Of a stretch of DNA of 64,000 nt, positions 63,601 through 64,000 are shown piece by piece. The notes beneath the pieces are model-generated. The model did not search any database and was not told where the DNA came from. It saw nothing but the letters and a program-made list of their open reading frames with translations. Source of the stretch: Sitta carolinensis (taxonomy: Eukaryota; Chordata; Aves; Passeriformes; Sittidae); NCBI GenBank assembly GCA_032173965.1, contig JAVUNC010000006.1:36923870-36987869 (forward strand), in the 5' to 3' direction. Each line of letters starts with the position of its first letter. The stretch's first letter is position 1. The translations under genes and the position numbers were made by a program.

Positions 63601-64000
63601 TGCTACAGAGTGTAGATACCAAATTTTGCTCAGAAGGATTTATACTGAGATGCAGAAAAGCAAAATGAGGTTTTTAAAGACTTTGTTTTTAACAGGGTCT
63701 TTAAAAAGTAGAAATGCAGAATCATGACATAACTTTGTATTTTGATCTTATTTTTATAAAAAATCCAAGCAAAGTCTTCATTTGAAGAATTAGATGAGGT
63801 TACAAATTCAGAAATCCCCTTGGCATTCAGAGTTCCACTAAAAATTGTATTTAATACAGTAGTTCTTGCTTTAATTTGTATTGACAATACTATCTGCTTC
63901 TCAGTGCACTTGCACCGTAAGATAAAATCATTCTTTGTTTTGTTTTTTCACCTGTATTTTACTTACATTCACCTTAGATTTGCAAAAAGTCTTTGACATT
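57617..64000. other. AT-rich DNA without recognised genes
   Basis: Open frames are all under 90 codons and unrecognised. A plus-strand acceptor/donor pair around 62317-62384 leaves 22 open codons but has a weak donor (ATGG then GTAAGA). The 29-bp tandem duplication at 59497 is listed separately. Confidence 0.5.
59497..59554. repeat. Perfect tandem duplication, 29-bp unit
   Basis: The 29 bases at 59497-59525 (starting ATGGACTTGTGTGAC) are repeated without any difference at 59526-59554. The identity suggests a recent duplication or an assembly artefact. Confidence 0.95.

Noticed and set aside
1..64000. CRISPR arrays, operons, bacterial terminators or other prokaryotic features
   Set aside because: No regularly spaced repeats or gene clusters occur; CR1 and SINE content shows a bird nuclear genome.

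Overview
The window looks like non-coding nuclear DNA from a bird, most likely a songbird. It is AT-rich and depleted of CpG. Almost everything recognisable in it is a decayed transposable element. CR1 LINE fragments, the dominant avian repeat, appear at least nine times in both orientations. Two LTR fragments resemble avian endogenous-retrovirus LTRs. One short element joins a tRNA-Ile-like head to a CR1-like tail, the architecture of TguSINE1 described from zebra finch and other passerines. Together CR1 and this SINE are the basis for the bird/passerine call.

No protein-coding gene, tRNA gene or rRNA gene can be supported. The longest ATG-type open frames are 90-140 codons, have no recognisable domain, and are what chance produces in this much sequence. 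The window is probably intergenic or the inside of very long introns. A few short stretches are bounded by good splice-site sequences and stay open in one frame: minus strand 31946-32077; plus strand 45487-45531 with 46774-46870; plus strand 52522-52603. They are listed as candidate exons of coding or lncRNA transcripts, with low confidence. They lie on both strands and their phases do not assemble into one gene.

Layout. 1-1.2 kb: a CR1 fragment, then a GC-richer block with a CpG-dense patch, a perfect hairpin and an A-rich run. 1.2-22.9 kb: mostly unannotatable AT-rich DNA with one short CR1, simple repeats and small tandem duplications. 22.9-23.1 kb: the tRNA-Ile/CR1 SINE. 23-40.6 kb: one CR1 (26.1 kb), several tandem or inverted repeats, one minus-strand exon candidate. 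40.6-42.7 kb: a repeat cluster holding a possible solo LTR with an imperfect 5-bp target duplication, a short minus-strand CR1 and a 1.1-kb plus-strand CR1. 45.4-46.9 kb: the plus-strand exon pair. 47.1-50.6 kb: two more plus-strand CR1 copies. 52.5-53.9 kb: an exon candidate, poly-A, a truncated LTR abutting a CR1, and a (TA)23 microsatellite. 57.1-57.6 kb: a final CR1; the rest to 64 kb is featureless apart from a perfect 29-bp tandem duplication.

No genes can be seen working together, and no new biological system is evident. The points most worth checking are the candidate exons, the CpG-dense block near 1 kb, the hairpin at 37.0 kb and the lineage-informative SINE and LTR insertions. All repeat assignments rest on recognising family consensus features by eye, without a database search.
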